Assembly: GCF_031755915.1 (NCBI RefSeq)
Contig: NC_083386.1
Location: forward strand, 17,283,001 to 17,347,000
Reading direction: 5' to 3'
Source: Ziziphus jujuba
Taxonomy: Eukaryota; Streptophyta; Magnoliopsida; Rosales; Rhamnaceae
DNA length: 64,000 nucleotides
The notes under the pieces were generated by a model. It made no database searches, was not told the DNA's origin, and worked only from the letters and a program-made list of their open reading frames with translations. Positions 11,300 through 23,128 of the stretch are shown here, in pieces (position 1 is the stretch's first letter; each line of letters opens with the position of its first letter). The translations under genes and the position numbers were made by a program.

Positions 11300-12560
11300 G
11301 TACTTAATTGCACTATGATCGGTAGACAATGGTTTTAGAACCTAACAAATATGTTCTAAATTTATCAAAAGCAAAGGCAATGGCAAGCATCTTTTCCTCA
11401 GTAGTAGCACAATTAAGTTGAGTATTATTTAAAGTTCTCGAAGCATAATAAATTACATGCAATTTTTTATCCTTCCTTTGTCCCAAAATGGCATCTATAG
11501 CATATTCACTAGCATCACACATAATTTCAAAAAGTAAATTCCAATTTGGAGCCCATAGTAATTTTTCTTTCAAAAGATTAAAAGAATGCATGCATTCACC
11601 ATCAAAAACAAAAGGAGCATTTTTATTTTTAAACAAATTACAAAGTGGTTTAGTTATCTTAGAAAAATCCTTAATAAATCTCCTATAAAAGCTTGTATGC
11701 CCAAGAAAACTCTAATTACCTTTTACTGAAGTTGGTGGAGGTAATTTCTCTATAACTTCTATTTTAGCTTTATCTATCTCAATTCCCCTTTTAGAAACTT
11801 TATGACCTAAAACTTTACCCTATTGAACCATAAAGTGACAGTTTTCCCAATTAAGCACAACTTTAGTTTCTTTACATCTTAGGAAAACCCTAGACAAATC
11901 TTTCAAGCAAAAAGTAAAAGAATCACCAAACACACTAAAATCATCCATAAAAATTTCAATGATATCTTCTACCATATCTGAAAAGATGGACATCATACAC
12001 CTTTGAAAAGTCGCAGGTGCATTGAATAAACCAAAAAGCATCCTCCTATAGGTAAAAGTTCCATAAAAATAGTAAAAGTAGTCTTTTCTTGATCATCAGG
12101 GGTGATAGCTATTTGGTCGTAACTACTATACTATTTAAAAAACAATAATATTCCTTACTAGTCAAACTTTCTGACATTTGATCAATGAATGGCAAAGAAA
12201 AGTGGTCTTTTTTAGTGGCCTTACTAAGCTTTTTGTAGTCAATACACACTCTCCATCTAGTAACTAACCTAATGGGAATAAGCTCACTCTTTTCATTCTC
12301 TTGCACAATCATCTCGCTATTCTTAAGAACCACTTGAATAGGGCTTACACAATTACTATCCGAAATAGGATAAATAATCTTGGCATCTAAAAGTTTCAAA
12401 ATCTCACCATAAACTACTTCTTTAAGGTTAGGATTAAGTCTTCTTTGGTGTTCTATAGTTGGTTTATCGTCTTTCTCCATAAGTATTTTGTGTATACAAA
12501 TAGAGGGGCTAATACCCTTAATATCAACTATAGTCCAACCTAGTGTTAAGACTTCTAAAA
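11300..12560 (-). pseudogene. Athila-like reverse transcriptase and RNase H
   Basis: The RT entry region reads GWTIVDIKGISPS, then QRRLNPNLKEVV, KIIYPISDSNCVSPIQ and WRVCIDYKKLSKA (12109-12550). After a break come GLFNAPATFQRCMM and the catalytic FMDDFSVFGDS (11820-12041). The connection region (about 11640-11820) is interrupted. RNase H at 11313-11636 shows FEIMCDASEYAIDAILGQR, HVIYYASRTLNNTQLN and EEKMLAIAFAFDKFR, then fails where YTDH is expected (IVYRS). The FMDD box is intact but frameshifts separate the domains. Family assignment is secure; Athila lineage is an inference from wording. Confidence 0.9.
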
Positions 12561-12599
12561 GTTTTGATTTTTGGACCTTACTACGGTCAAATAAAACTA

Positions 12600-13460
12600 T
12601 TATTGTAAAGGTATTATTATTAAATTCTAGAAAAACATATTTTAAATGACTATGTAGTGGTTCAAATCAATTATAGGTTGTTTCTCCACACTTGTTATCT
12701 TTCTAGGTCCACTCTCACCTAAATCCTCAAACTTTCCAACATAATCTACCTTACAATGGGTGCTTATATCTATGATGTTACACTCTTGTTTTTCTTCCTC
12801 TTCACATGAGCCAAATAACTCACTTAATCCTAAGGGATCTAAATTACTTTCCTTTGCCATATCATTTACCAATTCATCACATGCATCAATAAGAAAGCAA
12901 GAAGAAATTTCATCATTAAGATTAGGAAATTTAGTAACATTGGAGATTTGAAAACTTACATCCTCATTAAGTACTCTAACGGTTACTTGCCTTTGATGTA
13001 CATCAATGAGACCACACTCGGTTGCTAGAATTGGTCTTCCAAGAATGACTAAGATGCTATCATCTTCCTCCATATCAAGTATCATAAAGTTCTCAGTGAA
13101 TATGAACTTGTTTACTTTTACAAGTACATCTTCCAATATTTCCCTTGGCCTTTTTATGCTCCGATCTGCCATTTAAAGAGTCATTATGGTAGGCTTCACA
13201 TCTCCCACCCTAAGATTCTTTGGCATCAAATCAATACTAGCACTAAAATCATAAAGAGTCGTAAAATTACAATGTCCAATGTTACACAGGATATCGAAAC
13301 TTCCTGAATCCTTTAACTTGGGTGGAATCTTATAGTCTGACCTAGCACTACTCTTCTCACGCAAAGCTACTAACTCATAATCCTCCCACCTCCTCTTGTT
13401 TAAAAAACTTAACATTGGGAGGCATTTGTTCTTAGACATCTGTGGAAGAAATATTTATAT
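12600..13460 (-). pseudogene. Athila-like aspartic protease region
   Basis: Two frames meet near 13172. The first (13173-13439) contains the protease site region as TLYDFSASIDLMP, where family members usually read DLGAS, so the glycine of the D-[ST]-G-type loop is lost. The second (12642-13172) carries MADRSIKRPREILEDVLVKV and ILGRPILATECGLIDV, the typical protease C-terminal half. The acidic linker to RT follows (SCEEEEKQEC). Protease would cut the gag-pol polyprotein. The changed active-site loop and the break at 13172 indicate it is inactive. Confidence 0.82.
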
Positions 13461-15193
13461 GCAATTGCTTAAATACTTTAAGAAATTTCTTAAATTGATT
13501 ATCTAACTTCACATTCCTAAACCTAGATGGAAAAGGTGGAGGTGGGGTCTTCTTGTAGGCTTGATTCTTCTTCTCATCTTTGTCATACTTGTTTATATAT
13601 TTGCTTAGGTAAGATGGGGGTTCAACTTTCTTTGGTCCAATTGGTGGGCTCTCGGCCTCTCTTGCATGCGGTGGAATGTACTTTGCTTGTTAAGATTTCA
13701 TGACATCACTTAAACCTTTTATCCTTTATCCTATCAGCCTCATTATGTTCCACACTTGATTTTGAGTTGTCATGTGTGGCCAAGTGTGATGTTGAGTTTG
13801 TGGTGCTCTCTTTATCTTCATCATAAAGAATCACCATCCCTCCGTCACTTTCTTTAGACATGGGTACTTGCTTTCTACTTCTTAATGTAATGGCTTGAAC
13901 TTGCTCCTTTGGGTCCTTCTCAGTTTCGCTTGGCAAAGTTTCTTGACTTCTTTGGAATTGGGTTGCTAATTAACCTATTTGATTCTCCAAGCCTTTGATT
14001 GCAGCCATTTGATTGTTGAACATTTGATTATGGTTTGTCAGTTGTTGCTTAGTTCTCTACATAAAAGATGTAGTTTTATTAGATAACTTTATCAAGGATT
14101 ATTCAAGTAAAGAAAATGCGATTGAGCTTGAGAAGAATTTTGATTTTCATGTGTAGATGGTGGTTTTTGATAGAATTGAGGTTGGATTTGTCGTCTTTGA
14201 AACCCTCCACCTTGTCCTTGATTAGATCCTTGTTGGTTGTTGTTAGACCATGAAAAATTTAGGCGGTTCCTCCATCCTGGATTATATGTGTTAGAATATG
14301 GATTGTTTTGTTTCTTTTAAAAGTTCCTTACAAAATTAACATCATCAGAACAAAAGGATTTCCAACTTGCCAATCTAATAGGCACCACATAAATCATAAA
14401 ATAAAATATTATTACTAGATTGGATAGAATTCACCTCTGTTTGACAAAATTGAGTGTTCAAGGTTTTCATGAATTGGTTTGCAAGTGGAGCTCCTAAGTT
14501 GTTAATATCAACCTCTTCCACGACATTTACTTGACTTCTTCCAATTGGTCCTCTCTCACTTGGATATTGGTAATTATTATGGGCTATCTCTTTAATCAAT
14601 TCAAATGCTTCAAATTGTCTTTTCTTCATTGAAGAAAATCCTACGGCTGCATCTATCAGTTGCTTATTACCATAATCTAAACCATTATAGATAATCTGTA
14701 CCTGCATGCATGTTGGAAATCCATGGTGTGGGCATCTTAATAGTTTCTTGAAGGGTTCCTAAGCATCACACAATGTCTCTTGGTCACATTGACAAAAATT
14801 ATTTGTATCACTTTTTAACTTGGCCTTCTTGGATGGAGGAAAAAATTTATTTAGGAATTTTACCTTAATGGCATCCGATGTCGTGATAGTACCTGCAAGT
14901 AAAGAATTTAACCACACTTTTACCTTGTTTTTAAGAGACCAAATTGAAAAGCATCATCAGAAACATCATTTTGTTTAGACATATCACACAATTGAAAGAA
15001 AATTAGAAATATGCAAGTTAAGATCTTCATGAGGCAAACTACTAAATTGAACATTATTAAGCAAAGAAGTAGTAGATGCTTCAATTTTAAAATTGTTTGC
15101 TTCAATGGGCAGCCTCCTTATTCAATACAAATCACCAACTTTGCGAGCGGCATACTCACATATAGGCAAATCATCTTCTCTTTGGTTGGCCAT
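13461..15193 (-). pseudogene. Athila-like gag
   Basis: A likely start is the ATG at 15193-15191 (MANQREDDLPICEYAA). The minus strand then gives the gag core (SIWSLKNKVKVWLNSLL, KFLNKFFPPSKKAKL, about 14780-14960). Next is a conserved segment at 14375-14707 (IIYNGLDYGNKQLIDAA, NNYQYPSERG) ending at a worn zinc-knuckle start (CGAY). The C-terminal part (KDPKEQVQAITLRSRKQ, 13706-13936) leads into protease. Gag would form the particle shell. Several stops and frame changes break it. An alternative start upstream, at about 15290, is closed by a stop just before 15193. Confidence 0.78.
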
Positions 15194-16007
15194 TGCACTT
15201 TCTTAAGTTCCTTGGTCTATACGTACCCAAGTACCGCTTCTGGCTTGTTTTCTAGGTGCTGGTTTATTTGCCAATTCAGCTTCCTCCTTTAACTATAGAA
15301 ACTTAACTTTAAATGCTTAAATGTGCTTTCTTTTCCTCTCTCTTTTGTCTCCTCAAAGTCCTTTCTAGTATGCCAGTATTCGATATTTAAGAGTAATTTC
15401 GAATCACTATGATTCATGAGCAGCACATAATACCTAAAAAGAAAGCAAAGAAAACAAATTAGAAAGGAAATTAGAAGATTAAACAAGAAAGTAGAAATTG
15501 AAATTCTAATGTTGCTAATTAATCCAACAAATAAAATCAATTAGCAATCAAGAAATTCAAACTAACACTAACTAAAGATAACTAAATATAACTCTAGGAA
15601 ATAATAAACCAAACAAAAAGGAAAGAATGCAAAATTAAACCCTTGTGTGCAGCTAAGCTATCAAAGTAAACAATTATGCAAAACTAAAATTTCAATTAAA
15701 AGTAAGCTAAATTTTATCTTATTCCACAAAACAATCGAAAAATAAAAAATAATAATAAAAATAAAAATAAAACCCCTACGTATGCTAAACTATTAACGTA
15801 GACACCAAAAAATTAAAAACACAATTTTGGTTTCAAGTACCACAAAAAAAGTATTAAAATACGAAGTAAGTTGGCCAAACAAGCAAGGAATTAAAACCCT
15901 AGCATGCAATACTAAAACCAAAATTAAGAAATAAAAAAAAATTTAAAAAGAAAAAACAATGTTCAAAGTACTACTAAACCTAATCTGAATTAACATTAAT
16001 GCCCTAA
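15194..16007 (-). other. leader between primer site and gag of the Athila-like element
   Basis: AT-rich, no recognisable coding frame. It has the expected position of a gypsy 5' untranslated leader. Confidence 0.6.
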
Positions 16008-16025
16008 TCTACGGCAATGGTGCCA
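16008..16025 (-). promoter_or_regulatory. tRNA primer binding site, decayed
   Basis: The minus strand reads TGGCACCATTGCCGTAGA a few bases inside the 5' LTR. From memory, Athila-type sites (ascribed to tRNA-Asp) read TGGCGCCGTTGCCGGGGA. Two of the differences are CG to CA changes, as expected from deamination of methylated cytosine on the other strand. The position supports the LTR border; the tRNA assignment is from family knowledge. Confidence 0.65.
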
Positions 16026-16031
16026 AAAACT

Positions 16032-17582
16032 TATGTAAAATCAGTTGGCAAGTGCACAAATCATTTTTAAATAATAAAAGGGGAAAATAGGGTTGTCGGG
16101 CTTTAGGAATTAAGAATTAAATACTAAAAATAATTAGGTTTTAGTAATATTTAAACTAGAAATTAAGATGACAATTGAAAATTGAATAAATAAATTAAAC
16201 AAAAACAAGCAATTAAAACTAAATCAATTTCAAGTAAGAAAGTGAATTTAATAATTATGAACACTAGGGCATTTTATTTCACTACTAAATATTCCAATTT
16301 AATTACTTAAATATGTGAATTTAATTAACTAGTAATTTTATTAACCACACTTAATCACAAAATTAATTAAAGTAGTTTTCACTCATAATTGATAATATTC
16401 AAATAACCTAATTTATTCCTCTCAGCCTATGAAAGTATTAAGCATACCAATGATTTATAACAAAACATATTACTAATTAAATAAAACTCAACATATATTA
16501 AAGTAATTAAACCTTCATAGTTAGGGCTACATCATAGCCCTAGATATGAAAATTAGTTCATGGTAAAAATAAATTTAACATTCATAATTATTAAAAACAA
16601 GGTTCATAATTAAAGAGATAAGAGAATAAAAACTAGTGAAGAAATCCTCCAAAAACTCTCCAAGTTGTGGCCTTTTTTTCCAAGCAAATTCACGTTTATG
16701 CCTTCTCCAAACTCTCCAATTGATGTCCAAAAACTGTAAAAACCTAAAATCTTCATATCCCTAAGAGAAATTAAGAAACTCCTAAGTTTTGGTTTGTTTT
16801 TATTCAAACCTCCTAAAAGCTCCTAAATAACTCTTTAAACTTGTGTATATTCTTTCAATGAGGTGAGGGCCATGTATATAGGATCTTGGAGATCTTTTTC
16901 TCTCTTTGTTTTCAAGGTGGGACTCTTTGAAAACATCTTTTTTAAACCATCAAAAGGGTTAGAAGAATTTCATGTGTAAGAAAACTTGATATTACTTGCT
17001 CCTCACAACTTTCATTTTCTCTTATTCCTTCTAGAAAAATTGTTAATTACTCTAATTTACCCTTAGTGAAGTATGCGACACGACATGTGCCTCATTAATA
17101 ATAAATTAATTAATTATCATAACTTGCCCTTATCTTGCCCCTTGGATTACTTTGATTCTCTCTTTTAATCAATGGTGGAGATTTAATTAAAATATTCCTT
17201 TTATAAATTTCAAACTTCAAATGATGATATCTTTTTGCTTACACCTCGGGATCTGAACATAATGTGATATTTGAAATCGTTAGATTGTGAGACATCATAT
17301 GATAGCCACTTCCACTATGAAATTCTCAATGGAATTTTTATGGAATCTTCAAGGTATATTCTTAATGCTTTATAATACTTGGTCCATTTGAACTCAAATC
17401 TTATTTTTCACCAAAATTCAACCCAAGGAATCCGTTTTTATGATTGTTTTCTTAAATTTCTCCATCCTTCACCTAGATTTAAAAAACAAATAGCTAAATA
17501 TCTTTTTATAACAAATTAACACAAATTAACAAATATTAAGCTATAAATATGGCATACAATCATCAATATTTTAGACCCAACA
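16032..17582 (-). repeat. 5' LTR of the Athila-like element
   Basis: About 1,551 bp. On the minus strand it starts TGTTGGGTCTAAAATATTG and ends near ATTTTACATA. It is collinear with 6580-8140. The terminal CA has become TA here, while the other copy keeps CA. Confidence 0.88.
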
Positions 17583-17945
17583 AAGCTCTCACACCTTAAA
17601 AAACTTTTTAATTTTTTAAATTCCAGCAGCAATGAAGAAGGGTAACAAGAAACATGGTAATAAAACCTTTATCCATATTTCTAAAACAAGCTTCTGGAGA
17701 TGGATTGATACACAAACCCACCCGTTCCTCACTGCTTGAAATTCTCCATTTATACAGTTAATATCACCACTTACTGGCAAAGGCCAGTAACTAGATCCCA
17801 TGCATTCTTTGAACATGTGATAGGCAATCTCAATTTCAATGCCACACATCACACAATTCATATCCCTTTTTCCCAATCTGCTACATAAAATCTCTCTTAT
17901 TAGGATAACACCTCTCTAACAAAATTTTAATCTTTCATGGATCTA
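17583..17945 (-). pseudogene. LINE ORF2 zinc-knuckle (zf-RVT-like) part, upstream half of the split LINE
   Basis: The minus strand reads GKRDMNCVMCGIEIEIAYHMFKEC-type cysteine/histidine spacing at 17790-17876, preceded by a CYPNKRDF-like stretch. After it come FLLPFFIAAGI and a K-rich end just before the gypsy LTR. This matches the reverse-transcriptase zinc-binding domain between RT and RNase H of plant LINEs. The RNase H half continues in the same orientation at 6579-5783, on the other side of the Athila-like element. No RT is seen upstream of 17945, so the LINE copy was probably 5'-truncated when it inserted. Confidence 0.6.
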
Positions 17946-19739
17946 CAACTTCCACAAACACTCGGGGTAAGGGAAAGACCGAGATAAGGTGAGAGAAATT
18001 GAATGTGATGGGTGGATTGCTTGTTGTTTTTAATTAATGGTCTGGTTGAAATGGTAAAAATTAGACCCAAAAAAAGGATTTTAAAAGAAAGGGGCATCTA
18101 CCGTTTACACCCTATTTGGATGGACAATGGGCCAAATTCTCCATGTAGCCTTTCTTTCTATCTCTAAATCTAGACCAAAATTTCTGAAGTTTAAGGCCCA
18201 AACCTGATTGCATATTAGTACCACCTAAGCCACCCATCTCACGGAGGGATGACCAATAGAAATCTAAAACTAGCCATGTCATGACGAAGGCTATAAATAT
18301 CTTCGATTTAAGGTCTATAAATGGTCTAAAGATTGGCTTCTTGTAATTGCAAGGTAAGCTTTCGGATTCTTGTGGATGTATAATCTCATCTTCGCGTGCC
18401 GCCACCTTGCCGATTTGTTGCTTTGATGATAAACGTTCATGGAGAATAATCGCACATTAAGTAAGACTTTAAAACTTGAACTCCATCAAACTATAAAATA
18501 AATACAATAATAAAATTTTAGACCAATAGGATTTTCTAAGCTGTAATCTAATCATAATAAAAAAAATAGAAAATTAAATACAAGGGAACCATATAATTAA
18601 CAACTAAACCCAATCAACCATTCATCAAATATGAAATAATAAATAATAAGAACATATGTTCCCACTAAATATGCATACATAAGAAAAAATATATATTTCA
18701 TAAACCATATTTATTAATACTATATAGATCTATAATAGGCTCTAATACGAGGATCTGGAGATAAAAAATAGCGTAACAATGACTAGGTGAATTTAAAAAA
18801 ATTTATTAAACTCTTTTATGGTCAGGATTTATTATAAATGTATATAGAGTTAATAACATTAATAGTGAAAGAAAAATACATTTGAAGTCATTAGAAGAAA
18901 ATCGAAGTATTTTCTTTATACCAGAGACTTTCCTTTCCAAGTTTCCTACCAATGAACGAATAAGTGGGCATGTTAGAATAATCAAAGGATCAAGTTTTTC
19001 GTTTTTTTATATCTTACTTTTCTGCCTTGTTCTCAACACATGAGAGATCAAAAAAAATAAAAATAAAAAATAAAATACGTATCTTTTTTTTTTTTCTTCT
19101 TCTTTTATGCCATAAATAGAAAACTATTTATAGTTTTCTACTAGAATTGAAAATCTTATATTTTATCTTAATTAATAAGAATCTTTTTAATTAATTCAAA
19201 AATAATATTAAATAAGATAAAACAAAAATCATATCTGATAAGATAACTTAATTAATAAAAATATTTTAAATTGATCATTTTGATTTTCTAAAATTCAAAT
19301 TAGATTAGATAATATTAATTAATTAAACCTTTTTAATTAATTAAAACCAATCATTTTGAAAAGTATATCAGATAAGATAATTAATTAAAATATTTTTAAT
19401 AATTAATGTTAATCACTTTAATTTATCAAAATAAATTAAACACATATCTCTTAATTAAATAATCATATTCTTTAATTAAATAAATAATTAACTAGGCTCA
19501 AGTCTACAATATTTGTAATAACACAAATATGTGATCTAGGAAACACTTTTCATATGCTACATTTTATTGAGTGAAAATCATTAAATTAAAATTCTATAAT
19601 TTTAAATCACTTATTCTTTTATATTCTTTATGTTCAGTAAAAGTATTTATAGAGATGACATGGAAACCTATGAACCTATAATTCAAGCTTCAAAAAATTT
19701 GATAATTAATTAAACTTTTTAATTAATATATCTATTTTA
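17946..19739. other. AT-rich intergenic DNA, no gene recognised
   Basis: A 97-codon minus-strand frame at 18112-18405 lies in less AT-rich DNA, but I do not recognise it and it has no visible domain. From about 18460 on the sequence is very AT-rich. Blocks of TTAATTAATTAA-type sequence at 19160-19500 and 19690-19740 look like the non-coding interior of a large decayed LTR element. This is an impression only. Confidence 0.35.
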
Positions 19740-20981
19740 TTAATTCCAATCATGGTTTAAAATATTCTAAATTTTCTCAAAATTTTCATTTTTTTTAAGG
19801 GATTAAAATAAAATTTAGGTTTCAAATAGAAATAGATAGAATTTCTATAATATCTACTGAAATTTTCGAAATGTTGCTAAATTTTTGTAGAAATTTTCGT
19901 AAAAATATCAATATCAAATCTTTAACAATTTAATTAAAAAATCTATAATTTCCATAAAATTTTCACTGAAATTTTGAAAATATCTATGGAATTTTTTAAT
20001 TTTTTTAAAAAAATTCATAAATATCATTGATATTTAGTAAATTTTTTTATCAAATTAATTTCATTCATATTTGTTTTATCCTTTAATTGTCTTTTAAACA
20101 TTTAGTGATATAAGAAAAATGGAATTAATTGAATTAAATAACATTAATAAAGCAAAAATACAAAGATTGTGAATTATATTTTTTAACTTAAAAAATCTTA
20201 TTGTCAGGAATATTTGTTTTACAAATATAGGTAAATAGATGATGAAACATATACGTGGAGATGTCACAACGAGAATAGAATTCGATTTCTATGAATTTTG
20301 GATCAATGAGGGTTAGAAGTCATTTTTATAACCCTTATTCAATGGATATTTATGGAATGTTATCAAGTAGCAACTCATGGGTGTCATTTCAAACTCAACC
20401 ATCAAAGAGTAATAGTTATGCACATAGTCAACTAATAATGTAAGAACCATATGGTTAGTATATTAATAATTATATGCAAAATTATCAGAAAGATACATAT
20501 TTTTATAACTACTTCTCACTTTCACATCTCAAAATCAAAATGAAAAAGAAACCGATAACTTTCAACCACTCAAACATTTTATGTGGTATTAAAATGACAT
20601 TTATAAACTGCAATGTAATTGTAATAATCGTTTTATATATTTTAGTTAATAAATAATTTTATCATATATGTATTTTTTGACATATTTTTATTAACAATAA
20701 TTTGTTTATGGTAATTAATGCTTATTATAAATCAATTCACTAAGAAGAATATAACATCCATTCAATATTTTAGCAAGTTTTGTAATCAGTTTGATAATTT
20801 GTGAATTAAATAAGCTAATTTTAATGTTTTAATAAAAATTTCTATTTTTTAAAACAAATTTCTATTATTTTTTATAATTTTTTATCGATATTCGATATTT
20901 TCCGACATTTCCATGGAAAGTTTCTTATTTTAAACTCTCGGTATTTCCATCAATACCGATTTTTTGAACCTTAATTCCAAT
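19740..20981. mobile_element. MULE-like non-autonomous DNA transposon
   Basis: An 11-bp direct repeat TTAATTCCAAT occurs at 19740-19750 and 20971-20981. The enclosed segment begins CATGGTTTAAAATATTC and ends ATTTTTTGAACC. Read inverted, the right end is GGTTCAAAAAATCG, so the ends form an imperfect terminal inverted repeat. Interior sequence is rich in GAAATTTTCG-type motifs, seen at 19840-19980 and inverted at 20870-20950. The 9-11 bp target duplication and lack of coding suggest a Mutator-like non-autonomous element. Three bases (CAT) sit between the left direct repeat and GG, so the exact border is uncertain. Confidence 0.6.
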
Positions 20982-21726
20982 ATTACTCTACTAAAATACA
21001 AGACTTGTACTCTTAAATTATACAATTAATTACTCAAAGAGAATATTGAATAGCTTACTGATTTCATAATTACATATAAATTGATCCTCTATAAATAATT
21101 CATAATTAGAGTTATGTCTAATATTTAATACCCTCTCTAATTATTTCTTTATCCTTAAATTCAAATAATTCTCTAATAAACAATTTATTCACAATTTTAT
21201 TTTGAATTAAGCGCTCTATTGTTTAAAATCTAAATAATCATTCAAAAGAACTATTTTTCTAACTTCTATCTAGAAGGAATTGATTCAATATCTGTATTTA
21301 TCATTCCTAGCTATCTATTTAACTATATCTCCAATATAGAAGGTTTTGGTTCATCATAAATTATAAATCTTTTCGAGTAAATCAAAAGCTATAATGTCAT
21401 AAATAAGAGTCTGTTAAATACTCAGGAATAAGATCATTCAATATGTGATTATCAAATTAACAAATTTGAAAACTTTATACATAGCAAAAATTATTAAAGA
21501 TTCAATATTCATATGATCCAATGCCATATAATCTTATTGTACAAAGTACCTCCATTTTAATGTTACTATATTAACAGCTTGAATAAGACTGTTCCATTCT
21601 TAATGGTAATGGATTGTACTAGTAATTTTAATTAATTAAAGATCTCAAACTTTAATAATTTATTATGCACTGCTTTAGATTATATTCTTAAAATTAATCC
21701 TCACATACATAACTATTATATATTAA
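20982..21726. other. AT-rich non-coding DNA
   Basis: No gene seen. Text on both sides of the MULE-like element reads as one AT-rich non-coding block, probably part of the same decayed repeat as 19100-19739. Confidence 0.35.
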
Positions 21727-22866
21727 GGGGGTGTATTTAATTAGGATTTTAATTGACTTTTATAGACTTTTTAGTGATTGATTTTTACAAAATTCATAGA
21801 TTTCTTTTAAATTTTATGGAGTTTATAAAACTCTCATAGGCTTTTATAAACTTTCATTTTAGACCCTTTGATGAAGTTTAATAGACTTACATAAACATTG
21901 ACCAATTTTTGTAGATATTGCTAAACTTCTATTGACTTTGAAATATAACTATAAACTTTGTAGTAACAAAATTATATTTCACATGTCAGTAAAAAAAAAT
22001 CATAAAAATCACTTTTAAAAATTTGATTAGAAAAAAATAGAAATGAAATTTTATGACCTTTATGAAATTAATTAGAAAAAATTAATAGTTTATAGTTTTT
22101 ATTTTCTTTTTTTATTTTTTATTTGCAGTCTATAATAATTCCTTTTATTGTTTATGAATACTCCAAAAATATAAGAAGGACAATGGAATGGGGTAGGATG
22201 GGGATTTGCTAGAACGGAAAGGAAATGGGAGAAAACCTATTTTTCGATTTTTTTTTAAAATAGTATTCAATATATTTTTTTTTATAAAATATTAGTTTAT
22301 TAATATAAAATTTATATTTTTACATATAAGTTTATATTTTTAAAAACTATAACAATACATAGAAATATAAATAAATTTAAATAAAGGAAAACATATAAAT
22401 ATAGTTATAAATGCATAAAAAAATTTAAATAAACATATATACAAGGCATAGAATATGTTTTCCGATCCCACTTATCCCCATTCTGGATTTGTCAACCTCA
22501 TAGGGGTGTATCCATGTGGGTTGTAAAGGAGTAGTAAAGTTTTTTTCAATTGGGAATAGGTTGCAAAATTAGATAATTCAATTGTATATATATTTTACAA
22601 AGTTTTTAAAATTTTTTGAATAAATAAGGGAGAATTTTTTAAACAAATGTTTTCATTTTTTACTTAAAACAATTATAAAAATCATAAATTTAAAAAAATT
22701 TAACTAAATATCTTTTAATTTTTATAAATTTTAAAAAGTGATTTAAAATCTATATTAAATATTTTCTTTTATGAAGTTTTAAAATTTTTTTTAATTAAAT
22801 AGAACATATTTTTAAATTTCATAAAAATTTAAAAAACCTATTAAAATCTCAATTAAATATATCTTC
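21727..22866. mobile_element. MITE-like element, GGGGTGTATTTAAT family, worn copy
   Basis: The left end reads GGGGTGTATTTAATTAGGAT. The right end near 22860, read inverted, gives TATTTAATTGAGATTTTAATAGG. Internal text repeats AATTGACTTTTATAGACTTT-like phrases. A cleaner member of the same family lies at 50573-51000. The middle (about 22160-22510) has GGGGTAGGATGGGG near one side and CCCACTTATCCCC near the other, so a second small inverted-repeat element may be nested inside. No coding. Confidence 0.5.
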
Positions 22867-23128
22867 AAATTTAAAATTATATTAATAATTTTTAAAATAT
22901 TTATAAAATATTATTAAATACGAACAAATATAAAAATAAATATAATTTTATTTATTCATCAAAAATATATTTACAACAAATATGCTTACGGATTATCCTG
23001 ACAACGAGATACCGAGATCTTCCACTGTAGTCGAAGTCTAAATCCAAGCCTCACCCATCCTCCCATGTAAAAACTCCAAAATTCCACCTCTAAAATCCAA
23101 AAAAGAATTTATTATAAAAAAAAACAAA
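22867..23128 (+). promoter_or_regulatory. upstream region and 5' leader of the pseudouridine synthase gene
   Basis: Base composition changes sharply near 22985 from AT-rich repeat to mixed sequence, which probably contains the leader. The TATAAAA at about 23113-23119 is too close to the ATG at 23129 to be a core promoter. No convincing TATA box was located further up. Confidence 0.35.

Larger units (their letters stand above)
6580..17582 (-). mobile_element. Athila-like Ty3/gypsy retrotransposon, full length but inactive
   Basis: About 11.0 kb, transcribed from the minus strand. In order from high to low coordinates: 5' LTR (17582-16032), tRNA primer site (16025-16008), leader, gag (from 15193), protease, RT, RNase H, integrase (to 9825), a 1.7 kb non-coding stretch, polypurine tract and 3' LTR (8140-6580). 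The two LTRs align along their whole length at roughly 85-90% by eye, so the insertion is old. The protein wording (KEYYCFL, FMDDFSVFGDS, WRVCIDYKKL, NPKEQV-type gag end) resembles Athila more than chromoviruses, and no chromodomain is seen. Many stops and frameshifts break all domains. No clean target duplication is seen (ATTGA at 6575-6579 against AAGCT at 17583-17587). Confidence 0.88.

Noticed and set aside
6575..17587. target-site duplication of the Athila-like element
   Set aside because: The five bases on the two sides (ATTGA, AAGCT) do not match. Mutation or a slightly different border could explain it, but none can be shown.
18112..18405. 97-codon minus-strand frame
   Set aside because: No recognisable domain, no splice context, and next to a LINE remnant. 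Left as unclassified sequence.
23110..23120. TATAAAA near the start of the pseudouridine synthase gene
   Set aside because: Only about ten bases before the ATG, so it cannot serve as a core promoter for this start.
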